From positions 1 to 41,866 of the forward strand of contig CAZOWM010000029.1 in assembly GCA_964583615.1 (NCBI GenBank): a stretch of 41,866 bases of DNA, read 5' to 3'. Below the pieces are notes generated by a model. The model worked only from the letters and a program-made list of their open reading frames with translations. It was not told where the DNA came from and did not search any database. Made by a program: the position numbers and the translations under genes. The DNA is from CAZOWM01 sp964583615 (GTDB lineage Bacteria; Spirochaetota; B62-G9; DRHN01). Shown here piece after piece: positions 1-8,453 of this stretch (position 1 is its first letter; every line of letters begins with the position of its first letter).

Positions 1-240
1 ATTTACATGGGGGGTAAAAACCGCATCCACTCCGGCATCGAGAAAAATCTTCGCCGCTTTATCTGCTTCGAGCCTGTCGAAAAGAAGGCCCTCTTTGTTC
101 AGGGAATCAAGATTGATGAAATCCACATTCCACAATTTCAACTTTTTCTCGATCAGGGCCTTGTACTTCAGAGAATCTTCAACGGAAAACACCCTTCGGC
201 GTGTAGGTGCAAGCCCGATCTTCACATTTTTTCTTTTCAC
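1..240 (-). CDS. L-fucose/L-arabinose isomerase-family protein (5' part only)
   Basis: The gene runs off the left edge, so only its first 80 codons are visible. The protein begins VKRKNVKIGLAPTRR and goes on through FSVEDSLKYKALIE and DAVFTPHVN. This resembles the N-terminal Rossmann-like domain of the L-fucose/L-arabinose isomerase superfamily, which interconverts aldoses and ketoses. The family call rests on that short stretch alone. I chose the GTG at 240 because AGGAGG lies at 250-255, nine bases upstream. An in-frame ATG at 261 would place this ribosome-binding site inside the gene. A good sigma-70 promoter lies just upstream at 283-311, so the gene is probably transcribed separately from the CPBP gene behind it. 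The sugar substrate cannot be told. Confidence 0.6.
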   Translation of the reverse strand, partial: MKRKNVKIGLAPTRRRVFSVEDSLKYKALIEKKLKLWNVDFINLDSLNKEGLLFDRLEADKAAKIFLDAGVDAVFTPHVN

Positions 241-282
241 TTCTCTCACCCTCCTTGTCATCCATCAAAATTAACGGACTCC

Positions 283-311
283 ATCTTAGAATAGAGCACT
301 GTATTTGTCAA
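283..311 (-). promoter_or_regulatory. Sigma-70 type promoter for the isomerase-family gene
   Basis: Read on the minus strand, a perfect -35 box TTGACA (306-311) is followed after exactly 17 bases by TAAGAT (283-288). Transcription would begin near 276, giving a leader of about 36 bases before the GTG at 240. Confidence 0.6.
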
Positions 312-339
312 TCTCTTTATTTTCTTATGGATTGCGCAT

Positions 340-1092
340 TCATTGCGAAGGACTCCGTTTCAGATGCCGCCCTGCATAAGACCTCCGGAACCGCACACAC
401 AGCCAGTCAGTTCCCACACCGATGAAGGAGTGCATCACGAACACGGGCCAGATGGAGCCGGATAAAAAGACGAAGTAGGGGAAGAGGATACCCGTTGAGA
501 GAGAACCGATGAATACAAGACCCGGAGTGTGAAGGTGTGTCAGTGTGGCGAAGCTCATGCTCACCATGGTGGCAACCCAGTCCCCCGTGTATCCGCGAAG
601 CCCGAAAAGGAGAAATCCCCTGAAGAGCCCCTCGTAGCCGAAATAATAGAACACGTAGGTGAGCGCACTGAGTGCGAAGCTCCGCTTTGAGATCAGGGCG
701 GACTTTACCTCCGGGTACTGTCTTCGAATACTCGCCTTTTTCGAGGAAACCAGGATCACCGGGAAAATCGCAAAAATTGTTGTGAGGATCACTATGGGGT
801 GAAGTTTTGTCGATGAAAATGAGAACCCGAACTGCCTGAGATTCTCCCTGTACACGAGCTTGACGAACAGCAATGGAAAAAGCCCGAAAAACAGAAACGC
901 GCTCAGCCTCTTGTAGTAAACACCTCCCGCCTGACCATTCTTCGCATCTGCGGTCCTGAATCGCGGGAACACTCTTCTGTGAAAAAACTCCGAGCTCCCG
1001 ATGTAGAAGTATATTCCGTAGAGAGCCACAGTGAAGAAGATCACAGAAACCGGATAGAGAATATCATAAGCCAGTAGCTCAGAAATTTTCAT
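340..1092 (-). CDS. CPBP-family intramembrane metalloprotease homologue
   Basis: This 250-residue protein has several hydrophobic segments and resembles the CPBP (CAAX protease and bacteriocin-processing) family of membrane proteases. The motifs appear in order: YEGLFR at residues 153-158, FATLTH at 181-186 and a further histidine at 221 in VMHSFIG. In the family, motif 1 is normally EExxxR. Here the first glutamate is tyrosine, so activity is uncertain although one glutamate and both histidine motifs remain. Its ATG shares one base with the dnaE stop codon (TGATG), so it is translationally coupled to dnaE and is the last gene of an MBL-dnaE-CPBP run. The substrate is unknown. CPBP proteins also act in bacteriocin immunity and protein maturation, but nothing nearby suggests either. 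Confidence 0.75.
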   Translation of the reverse strand: MKISELLAYDILYPVSVIFFTVALYGIYFYIGSSEFFHRRVFPRFRTADAKNGQAGGVYYKRLSAFLFFGLFPLLFVKLVYRENLRQFGFSFSSTKLHPIVILTTIFAIFPVILVSSKKASIRRQYPEVKSALISKRSFALSALTYVFYYFGYEGLFRGFLLFGLRGYTGDWVATMVSMSFATLTHLHTPGLVFIGSLSTGILFPYFVFLSGSIWPVFVMHSFIGVGTDWLCVRFRRSYAGRHLKRSPSQ

Positions 1093-4000
1093 CAGCTCAC
1101 CCAGACCTTTTCGACAAGGTTTTCTCTTCTGAGAAGGGAAATCAGCTCCTCGTGCGGCTCAACCAGCAAAAACGTCGAAGCCCGCACTGCTTTCTGCTGG
1201 CTGTCGAGCTCCTGTGTATGTATGTATACGCTGCAGCGCCCCTTGTTCTGGATGAATATGTCTCGAAGTTTTATGAGCTTTTCTTCTTCCAGAGGATCGC
1301 TCAGGAGGATATGCATCTGCGAAAGGCTCTGTTTTGCGAACTCTTCCGGATACATGATCTTGTCCGCCAGCACCTTCCCGCCGCTCAGCCTCCCGGATAT
1401 CACGATGACATCCTTCGCTTTGATATATTCGTCGAACCGCTCGAAAACGCTGGGGAACACAACAACTTCAGTGTTTCCGCTCACGTCTTCAACAGACAGA
1501 AATGCCATTTCTTTTTTGTCTTTGGTGAAAATTTTTTTCAATAAGCAAATGATTCCGAAAAAGGTCACCATCGTCTCCTCAGGCAGTTCCCCCAGCTCCG
1601 CGATTCGAACCGCTCCATGCCGTACTGCCATGTGTTCATATTTCATCACAGGATGAGACTTGAAGTAAAACCCCAGTGCCTCTTTCTCATTTTCAGATAG
1701 TTCCGATTCACTCCACTCGTCGTGGTTCTCGAGTCTGAAGAACTCCTGTTCGTCAAGCACCCCTTCAGCGTGCTCAAAAAGATCGGATTGACCCTTAATC
1801 CTGTCGACCTGCACAGACGAACCGTATTCCAGGCACCGATCGAGATTTTCCATCAACGTTCGCCTGTTTTCACCGAGACTGTCGAACGCCCCGCTTTTTA
1901 TGAGGCTTTCAAACACGCGGCGGTTCACAAGCCGCAAATCGACCCTGGAGGAAAAGTCATAAAGAGATGTATATTGCCCGTTTTTTCGCTCTCCAACAAT
2001 GACCCGCGCCGCGCTTTCTCCAACATTTTTCACTGCTGCAAGCGCGTAGAAGATTTTCCCTTCATCCACCTCGAACGTGACACCGCTTTTGTTGACATCC
2101 GGTGGAACGACTTCCAAGCCCATCTCTCGCGCTTCATTGATGTATTGTGCAATCTTGTCCGTGTCGTTTAATTCACCGGAGAGAAGCGCGCCCAGATAAA
2201 AAACCGGGTAATGGACCTTGAGATAGGCGGTTTGAAAGGCAATAATCGAATAGGCCGTGGAGTGTGACTTGTTGAACCCGTATCTTCCGAAGGTCTTGAT
2301 GAGCTCAAAGATATCCTCTGCAACCTTCCGCTGCACATCTCTTCTTACCGCACCTTCAATGAACTGTTCCTTCGCCTCTTCAAGTATCTCGGGTTTCTTC
2401 TTCCCCATCGCCTTGCGGAGGTTGTCGGCCTCAGCCATTGAAAATCCGCTGATGACTTGCGCGATTTGCATTACCTGTTCCTGATACACGATTATCCCGT
2501 AAGACTCTTTTAAAACACCTTCAAGCCGTGAGTCTGGATACACGATGGGCTTACGCCCATGTTTTCTCTCGATGAACTCGTCAACCATCCCGGAGTCGAG
2601 CGGGCCCGGCCTGTAGAGTGCAAGAACGGCAACCACATCGTCGAAACGGTTTGGAACGAGACGTTTGAGTAAATTCTGCATTCCGCTGCTTTCGAGCTGA
2701 AATATTCCGAGGCTTCGGCCGCTCGCGAGAAGCCGGTACACCTCCCTGTCTTCCAGGTCGAGACGGTCCATGTCAGGAACATCGAGCCCTGCACTCTCGA
2801 TCCCCGCAAGGCAGTGTTTGATCACCGTAAGGTTCTTGAGCCCAAGAAAATCCATTTTGATGAGCCCAACGTGCTCGAGATACTTTGCTTGATATTGAGT
2901 CGAGACGACTCCGCTTTTCGCGTCCTTGTAGAGCGGCACAATTTCCGTGAGCGGTTTCGGTGAGATGACTACCCCTGCCGCATGGGTTGAAGGATGACTC
3001 ACGAGCTTTTCAAGTCCGCGGGAAACGTCGAAGAGCTTTTTTACGGTTGCATCTTTCCTTACAATGGAGCCAAGATCCTTTGACATCTCAAGTGCTTTAT
3101 CGATCGTGATATCCTGCCTGGATGGAATCATCTTGGCGATGGCATCCGCATCCTTTATTGGGATTTCCATTGCCCGTGCGACATTTCGCACCACAGCTCG
3201 TGCCTTCATTGCACCGAATGTAATGATCTGCGCCACTCTGTCGTTTCCGTACTTCTTTCGAACATACTGAATCACCACGTCCCGTCTGTCTCCGTCGAAA
3301 TCTATATCGATATCCGGCATTGAAATACGTGCGGGGTTGAGGAAGCGCTCGAACAGCAAACCGTATTTGAGGGGATCAACATTCGTGATTTCCAGCGCAT
3401 ACGCTACAATGGAACCTGCAACGCTTCCGCGGCCCGGGCCTACGGAGATAGCTCTGCTTTTCGCATACCTGATAAAGTCCCAGACAATGAGAAAGTAGGT
3501 GCTGAACCCCATTGAAACAATGACGCCCAGCTCCATTTCCGAACGATTCTGCACCTGTTCATCCATCACAGGATACCGCTTTTTCAAGCCCTCTTCGGTA
3601 AGATGCCTGAGGTACGACTCGGCGGTATACCGTTCCGGAATCGGAAAATGCGGCAGATGAAACTTCCCGAGCTCTATTGACAGGTTGCACTTCTCAGTTA
3701 TCTCCAGTGTGTTTCTGATCGCCGCCGGATGGTGCGAAAAAAGTTTTATCATCTCTTCCGGGGTCTTGAAATAAAATTCGTCTGATTTAAACCGCATCCG
3801 CCGCGTTTCATTTATCGACTTTCCGGTCTGAATACAGAGGAGCACGTCGTGATACTCGGCATCCTGTTTTCTGAGGTAATGTATGTCATTCGTCGCAACA
3901 GTCTTGATGTTCATCTCCTTGGAGAGTGAGATAAGCCCTCTGTTTACGACACGCTGCTCTTCGAGGTCGTTGTCCATGAGCTCGAAGTAGTAATCGTCAC

Positions 4001-4502
4001 GGCCGAAGATGTCGATGTAGGCCCCGGCCCGGCTTTTCGCCTCTTCGGTTCTGCCGGCCAAAAGGAGGGAGGGAACTTCTCCTCCGAGGCACGCGCTCAT
4101 GCAGATAAGCCCTTTCGCATGTTGCGCGAGCAGATCCATGTCGATTCTCGGTCGGTAGTAGAAGCCGTGGAGAAATGCCTGTGATGAGAGATGGAGGAGG
4201 TTTCCGTATCCCTCCTCATCCTTTGCGAGGAGAATGAGATGAAATGGTTTCTCTTTCGGCTTTTTCTCCTTCATCGATCCCCGCGCAAGGTAGAACTCCT
4301 CACCGATTATCGGTTTTATCCCGTTACACACCGCAGCTTCGTAGAATTCGAGAGCTCCGAACATGTTTCCGTGATCCGTCAACGCGAGTGCGGGCATCTT
4401 GCACTGATGCGCCTTCTTTATGAGGTCATCGATTTTCGATGCCCCGTCAAGAACCGAATACTCAGAATGTGTGTGCAGGTGAACATAAGGTGCGTGTTCC
4501 AT
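1092..4502 (-). CDS. dnaE: DNA polymerase III subunit alpha
   Basis: This is the replicative polymerase catalytic subunit, 1136 residues, close to the usual length of about 1160. It begins with a PHP domain (HLHTHSEYS at residues 8-16, TDHGN at 42-46). The palm follows, with GPGRGSVAGS near 355-364 and the catalytic PDIDIDF at 396-402. The third catalytic aspartate is in the KMDFLGL segment. A helix-hairpin-helix region and a C-terminal OB fold complete it. No exonuclease domain is inserted in the PHP region, so this is the DnaE type and not PolC. It starts 23 bases after the MBL hydrolase stop, with GGAAAGAGGT upstream, and overlaps the CPBP gene by one base. These three genes probably form an operon. 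Confidence 0.97.
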   Translation of the reverse strand: MEHAPYVHLHTHSEYSVLDGASKIDDLIKKAHQCKMPALALTDHGNMFGALEFYEAAVCNGIKPIIGEEFYLARGSMKEKKPKEKPFHLILLAKDEEGYGNLLHLSSQAFLHGFYYRPRIDMDLLAQHAKGLICMSACLGGEVPSLLLAGRTEEAKSRAGAYIDIFGRDDYYFELMDNDLEEQRVVNRGLISLSKEMNIKTVATNDIHYLRKQDAEYHDVLLCIQTGKSINETRRMRFKSDEFYFKTPEEMIKLFSHHPAAIRNTLEITEKCNLSIELGKFHLPHFPIPERYTAESYLRHLTEEGLKKRYPVMDEQVQNRSEMELGVIVSMGFSTYFLIVWDFIRYAKSRAISVGPGRGSVAGSIVAYALEITNVDPLKYGLLFERFLNPARISMPDIDIDFDGDRRDVVIQYVRKKYGNDRVAQIITFGAMKARAVVRNVARAMEIPIKDADAIAKMIPSRQDITIDKALEMSKDLGSIVRKDATVKKLFDVSRGLEKLVSHPSTHAAGVVISPKPLTEIVPLYKDAKSGVVSTQYQAKYLEHVGLIKMDFLGLKNLTVIKHCLAGIESAGLDVPDMDRLDLEDREVYRLLASGRSLGIFQLESSGMQNLLKRLVPNRFDDVVAVLALYRPGPLDSGMVDEFIERKHGRKPIVYPDSRLEGVLKESYGIIVYQEQVMQIAQVISGFSMAEADNLRKAMGKKKPEILEEAKEQFIEGAVRRDVQRKVAEDIFELIKTFGRYGFNKSHSTAYSIIAFQTAYLKVHYPVFYLGALLSGELNDTDKIAQYINEAREMGLEVVPPDVNKSGVTFEVDEGKIFYALAAVKNVGESAARVIVGERKNGQYTSLYDFSSRVDLRLVNRRVFESLIKSGAFDSLGENRRTLMENLDRCLEYGSSVQVDRIKGQSDLFEHAEGVLDEQEFFRLENHDEWSESELSENEKEALGFYFKSHPVMKYEHMAVRHGAVRIAELGELPEETMVTFFGIICLLKKIFTKDKKEMAFLSVEDVSGNTEVVVFPSVFERFDEYIKAKDVIVISGRLSGGKVLADKIMYPEEFAKQSLSQMHILLSDPLEEEKLIKLRDIFIQNKGRCSVYIHTQELDSQQKAVRASTFLLVEPHEELISLLRRENLVEKVWVS

Positions 4503-4525
4503 ACCTCTTTCCAGATCCCGTGTTT

Positions 4526-5449
4526 TCAGAGACTCAGCTCGAGCCCTTCCCGTGCAAAAAACACCTCCATAGGGTGTGCAGTAATCTTTGCTGCTCTTTT
4601 CTTTAAAACCCGCTCAAGTGTATCAAACTCCCCGTCGCTTCTCATCGGTTCATGATGAAAAAGGGCGAGCCTTTTTACACCTGCCTTTATACCGCTGTAC
4701 ACAACGTACTCCATGGGTGAGTGTCCCCAGCCTATCTTTGATGACTGGTACTCTCCATTCGTGTACTGTGCGTCGTGTATAAGCAGGTCTGCACCCTGCA
4801 TGAACTGCATGACGCGCCTGTTGTTTTCCCTGGCCGCCTTTTCACCCTCGATTTTCGCCACTTCATCGTAATCGTCATCTTCCGGGCTCCCGTCGAACAG
4901 GTTGCTGAACGGCTCGTGATCATAGATCGTGACCAGCTTCCTCCCGTCCGCCTCGATCTTATAGCCGAGATCAATAATCGGGTGATTGAGGATTTTTGTG
5001 GTGACGCGCACCCCGTTATCGAGTTGAAACGAGCTTTCTCTCAGGACCTCGTATGAGATGTCTGCAGCAAGCTCGTCAGCCCGCAGAGGGAAGTAGTTGT
5101 AGGACATCTGGAGCGAAAAGATGTGTTCCAGTTCCTCGTCACCTATGTTGACGGGGCCATGAACCTTTATCTTGTTCCCTGGTATGAAGATAGGGGTAAA
5201 GAACGGGAACCCCATTATATGGTCCCAGTGAGTGTGGCTGATGAAGAGATTCACCTTTAAGGGTCCTTTTTTCATATCCTGAACGACAAGTTTGTTGCCG
5301 AGCCCTCTGATTCCGCTCCCCGCGCCGATGATGATAATACTGCCGTCGTCCGGACGAACCTCAATGCATGTGGTGTTCCCGCCGTACTTGACTGTTTCAG
5401 GGCCGGGTGTTGGAATCGACCCGCGTACTCCCCAGAACCGAATTTTCAT
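4526..5449 (-). CDS. MBL-fold metallo-hydrolase
   Basis: This 307-residue metallo-beta-lactamase-fold hydrolase begins MKIRFWGVRGSIPTPGP, a typical start for a family of cytosolic MBL phosphodiesterase-like proteins. The metal site SHTHWDH is at residues 71-77. Further ligand-like segments are IHDAQYT and the late FHHEP. The usual DAGTGIR loop is changed to GAGSGIR, so the aspartate of that loop is missing. The open frame extends upstream to 5539, but I placed the start at 5449. The conserved family N-terminus begins there and GGAG lies about ten bases upstream. The substrate is not known. Relatives include cyclic-nucleotide phosphodiesterases and tRNase Z-like enzymes. It is the first gene of the run that includes dnaE. 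Confidence 0.8.
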   Translation of the reverse strand: MKIRFWGVRGSIPTPGPETVKYGGNTTCIEVRPDDGSIIIIGAGSGIRGLGNKLVVQDMKKGPLKVNLFISHTHWDHIMGFPFFTPIFIPGNKIKVHGPVNIGDEELEHIFSLQMSYNYFPLRADELAADISYEVLRESSFQLDNGVRVTTKILNHPIIDLGYKIEADGRKLVTIYDHEPFSNLFDGSPEDDDYDEVAKIEGEKAARENNRRVMQFMQGADLLIHDAQYTNGEYQSSKIGWGHSPMEYVVYSGIKAGVKRLALFHHEPMRSDGEFDTLERVLKKRAAKITAHPMEVFFAREGLELSL

Positions 5450-5580
5450 TGTCAGAGTTCTCCATTCTTCGCGCCGTTGATGTAAAAAGCGCTCTTTGTG
5501 TGCTGTGGGAAAAAGAGGGTGTAAAAAGAGTTGCCACAATTATCCGGACCCGCACGTTGCCGCCATCAATTTTCTCTTCA

Positions 5581-6459
5581 TCAGGCTCCCTTCTGTCCTG
5601 AAATCTGAAGAAAGACTGACGCTTTTTCAATTTCTGCAGAAATCGAGTCAAAAATGTCATCGAGGAAATCCTCGGTAATGCCGACCTCGCTTAAAAGGTA
5701 ATCGTCGATTTTTTTCGCATACCGATTCCCTGAAAAACCCACTTCGTTCAGATTACAATAGCTGTTTGCGATATGAACAGATGCAACCAGCTTGAAGTTC
5801 TTGTCTGATGCAAGATTCGGATTGTGGTGATGGAGAATGCACTCGAACGTTTCGTCGGTGAGTTTCCACTTTTCGGCGATCATTTTACCGACTTCACAGT
5901 GTGTGATCCCGATGATTTCATTCTCATTGTCGATGAGCTGGGACTTAGTAAAATCAGCCTGCCGAATAGCCTTGACGTATTCTTCCTCAAAGAGCACATT
6001 CAACGGAATTTTTCCGATGTCGTGCAGCAGCCCACCGATGAAGAACTCTTCCCGCAGGTTCGATGGGATTCCAAGCTTGGATGCGATGAGCTTTGAGGTA
6101 ACTCCCACGCCGATCGAGTGCCTCCAGAAACCGTCCACGTTCAACGACTTGAAGCTCGCACCTTTGTGTACGTTTCCCAGCACCGCGGTTGAGAGGGCGA
6201 GATTTTTTATTGTGTTGATACCGAGCATGATTATTGCTGTCACGAGCGACGTCACCTTGTTCGACAGCCCGTAGTACGCGGAGTTCACGAGCTTGAGAAC
6301 CTTGCCCACGAGAACCGGATCGAGACTGATCACTTTGTTCAGCTCTTTTGCTGTGACCTGGGGAATCTTCGTCACTTCGAGAATTTTCGACATGGTGATG
6401 GAAAGCGAGGGCATGGAATCGATGTAGCGGTTCAGTCGAACGATGGATCTGTTGTCCAT
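5581..6459 (-). CDS. HDOD domain signalling protein
   Basis: This 292-residue protein consists almost entirely of an HDOD domain, a relative of HD phosphohydrolases that is usually non-catalytic and acts in signalling. Recognisable parts are MPSLSITMSKILEVT near the start, LSLDP-like SLDPVLVGKVLKLVNSAYYG, then HSIGVGVTSKLIA, FIGGLLHDIGKIPL and ITHCEVGKMIAEKW. HDOD proteins work in stress, motility and c-di-GMP-linked control, but the role here is not visible. There is no Shine-Dalgarno sequence before the ATG. Instead a -10 element lies almost against the start codon, so the mRNA may be leaderless. A 131-base gap separates it from the MBL gene downstream. Confidence 0.88.
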   Translation of the reverse strand: MDNRSIVRLNRYIDSMPSLSITMSKILEVTKIPQVTAKELNKVISLDPVLVGKVLKLVNSAYYGLSNKVTSLVTAIIMLGINTIKNLALSTAVLGNVHKGASFKSLNVDGFWRHSIGVGVTSKLIASKLGIPSNLREEFFIGGLLHDIGKIPLNVLFEEEYVKAIRQADFTKSQLIDNENEIIGITHCEVGKMIAEKWKLTDETFECILHHHNPNLASDKNFKLVASVHIANSYCNLNEVGFSGNRYAKKIDDYLLSEVGITEDFLDDIFDSISAEIEKASVFLQISGQKGA

Positions 6460-6467
6460 AGTCGTAT

Positions 6468-6494
6468 ATTATATAAAATGTTCGACAAATACAA
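6468..6494 (-). promoter_or_regulatory. Promoter placed to give a leaderless HDOD mRNA
   Basis: On the minus strand TTGTAT (6489-6494) and a perfect TATAAT (6468-6473) are separated by 15 bases; a TAATAT two bases later would give 17. Either places the transcription start at about 6459-6461, on or next to the HDOD ATG at 6459. Confidence 0.45.
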
Positions 6495-6548
6495 GTATTT
6501 GTTACCCTCACGGGACTTTTTATCCCACCGTACGCTGGCTGGAGGTAA

Positions 6549-7520
6549 TCATCTCTTTCCTAAAACATACCGATAGAGGCATGCATAATAGTCCTCGCAT
6601 CGCCTGCAGAATTCCGATGAAGGTATGAACTCTTCCTCAGAACAGACGCGATGTTTATTTTTCTCGTATGCGTCTCTCAGCTGTTTTAAAAAATTTTTCT
6701 CAAAGGCGGTGAGGCGGGCTTCCCTGTTCAGCTTTTCTTTCAGCACCTCGGCTTTCTGCGCGTATATTTCGTTTTGGCTCTTAAACGTGAGGCGAGTTTT
6801 TCCGCCTGTTCTTCCGGTCCTCTTGAAGAGCTTCCATCGCTTATATCCGTACTTCGTACGGATTCTCAGCACATAGTAAAGGAACCCGAAAAAGAGACCG
6901 GCAAGATGAGTGAAATGCCCTATACCGCGCATCGATCCGGTCAGTATCATTACCAGCTCGATTCCTCCGAAAATGAACGCGGCATATCTGGCCTTGACAG
7001 GTATGAGGAAGAAAAGAAGCAGGGTCGTTTCCGGGAATTCGAGCCCGAAGGCGAGGACCACAGCGAATATTGCGCCTGAGGCCCCGATAGTCGGTATGAG
7101 AGGGTTCGTAAACACATTCCAGAAATAGGTGAATACACCCGCCCCCACCCCCGTAGTACAATAAAATACAAAAAACTCCTTCCAGCCCCAGCGCTGTTCC
7201 AAAGGCCTGCCGAAAAGAAGGAGCACATACATGTTGAAAAAAAGATGAAGAAAATTTCCGTGCAGAAACATATACGAGAAAAACTGCCAGAGCCACCCCA
7301 TATCTCTAATCATGACGGGAAACAGTGAAAAGAGGCTCAAAAAAAGCCCGTACCGCTGCAGTGCAAATGCAACGTGTGACTTTCCCCTGGACACGAGCGT
7401 GTTGAGAAAGCGTTCGGGGAGCGGAAACATACTGATCTGTGAAATGAAGAACACCACGACATTGGCAATTATCAGGGTGAGAACGATGCTTTTTATATCA
7501 AAACGCCTGTATCTGTTCAT
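6549..7520 (-). CDS. Rhomboid-family intramembrane serine protease
   Basis: This 323-residue rhomboid protease has about six transmembrane helices in its first 220 residues. The catalytic serine is S149 in GASG and the catalytic histidine H205 in HFTHLAG. The HGNFLHLFFNMYVL segment (87-100) supplies the family's conserved asparagine and L1/helix-2 region. Rhomboids cleave membrane proteins within or near the bilayer. A soluble tail of about 100 residues follows; it is basic, then ends with a cysteine cluster (FCRRCEDYYACLYRY) of unknown use. Two DnaA-box-like sites lie within 7-26 bases upstream of its ATG and cover its ribosome-binding region (AGG before TGTA ATG). Confidence 0.9.
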   Translation of the reverse strand: MNRYRRFDIKSIVLTLIIANVVVFFISQISMFPLPERFLNTLVSRGKSHVAFALQRYGLFLSLFSLFPVMIRDMGWLWQFFSYMFLHGNFLHLFFNMYVLLLFGRPLEQRWGWKEFFVFYCTTGVGAGVFTYFWNVFTNPLIPTIGASGAIFAVVLAFGLEFPETTLLLFFLIPVKARYAAFIFGGIELVMILTGSMRGIGHFTHLAGLFFGFLYYVLRIRTKYGYKRWKLFKRTGRTGGKTRLTFKSQNEIYAQKAEVLKEKLNREARLTAFEKNFLKQLRDAYEKNKHRVCSEEEFIPSSEFCRRCEDYYACLYRYVLGKR

Positions 7521-7864
7521 TACACCTGTGAATACTCTGTGGATAAAATGAAGAACATTAATACAAAAGTAATAAATACAAAACTACTGTTGAAAACATG
7601 TGAATAATATGAAAAACCTTACACATATGAACAACAGCCTATTCGTATACCTTCCTTCACCCCACTTGACGATTCGATTTTCTTTCTCCATTTGTGTAAC
7701 GTGAAGCTTTTCTCTCTCATTTTATCGATTCATTTATAATATTTATAAATATTATTTTCTTTTTGTTATTTAAACACGCACGAAAGATACAGTGAGACCC
7801 GTACCGCGTCTTCTTTTACGCGCATTTTCCCTTTCCATTCCACAGAGAGCTGTGGATAACCTGT
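7521..7864. other. AT-rich gap with clustered DnaA boxes: candidate replication origin or DnaA-controlled region
   Basis: This 344-base gene-free stretch holds three perfect matches to the DnaA box TTATNCACA, all in the same orientation (read on the minus strand): 7538-7546, 7599-7607 and 7851-7859. A fourth at 7527-7535 differs at one base and lies 11 bases from its neighbour, about one helical turn. An AT-rich block at 7726-7777 lies between the boxes and contains a 20-bp perfect AT palindrome (7736-7755). This layout, with DnaA boxes beside a candidate unwinding element, is that of a bacterial oriC. dnaA and dnaN are not adjacent and the flanking genes keep the same direction on both sides. 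A DnaA titration or control site is therefore also possible. Confidence 0.5.
7736..7755. repeat. 20-bp perfect AT palindrome inside the DnaA-box gap
   Basis: ATAATATTTA followed directly by its reverse complement TAAATATTAT. It lies in the most AT-rich part of the gap, between the DnaA boxes at 7599 and 7851, where a DNA unwinding element would be expected. Confidence 0.7.
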
Positions 7865-8344
7865 TCATTCAATTTCAATATGTTCAAAATTCTTCAACTG
7901 CACGAGCGTTATCATGCTTAGAATCTGCTTGGACTGCGGGTCCGGATAATCTTTCAGATACACTACCCGTTTTATACCGGAGTTTACGATGCTCTTTGCA
8001 CACCATGAACAGGGAAGATGCGTTGTATAAATGGTCGCCCCTTCAATTGCAATTCCGTACCGTGCCGCAAAATTGATCGCGTTCTGTTCCGCGTGAGCCC
8101 CCCGGCAAAGCTCCGAGCGCTCACCTGAGGGCACTCCCTCCCGAGCGCACCCTATGTCGAGACAGTGCGGCATTCCCTGGGGGGAACCGTTATACCCGGT
8201 GGAAACAATTTGTTTTCCCCTGACAATGACCGAACCAACGTTCCTTCTCAGACACGTCGATCTGCTCGAAACCATACGGGCGATGTTCATGAAATAGTTA
8301 TCAATTGCCGGGCGTTTTTTCCCTTTACGCTCCTCTTTTCCCAT
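7865..8344 (-). CDS. dCMP deaminase family protein
   Basis: This 159-residue zinc-dependent cytidine/deoxycytidylate deaminase belongs to the ComEB/dCMP deaminase group, which makes dUMP for thymidylate synthesis. The zinc site is complete: HAE at residues 84-86 with the catalytic glutamate, and PCSWC at 111-115. GYNGSPQGMPHC (50-61) and the cysteines near 66 and 80 are also typical of the dCMP deaminase branch. GAGG lies seven bases before the ATG. The gene follows rplC with a 109-base gap and is followed by the DnaA-box gap. Confidence 0.9.
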   Translation of the reverse strand: MGKEERKGKKRPAIDNYFMNIARMVSSRSTCLRRNVGSVIVRGKQIVSTGYNGSPQGMPHCLDIGCAREGVPSGERSELCRGAHAEQNAINFAARYGIAIEGATIYTTHLPCSWCAKSIVNSGIKRVVYLKDYPDPQSKQILSMITLVQLKNFEHIEIE

Positions 8345-8453
8345 AACACGGCCTCATGACCCGACATTTTTCAAGCACCATTATCTGTAAAAACTCTACA
8401 GGGGAAAGAACAGAGAGGTGCATGAGAATGAATGTGACGAATTTGACAGGATT

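Noticed and set aside
1152..2171. Plus-strand open frames opposite dnaE
   Set aside because: They are shadows of dnaE codons and show no protein family features or start signals.
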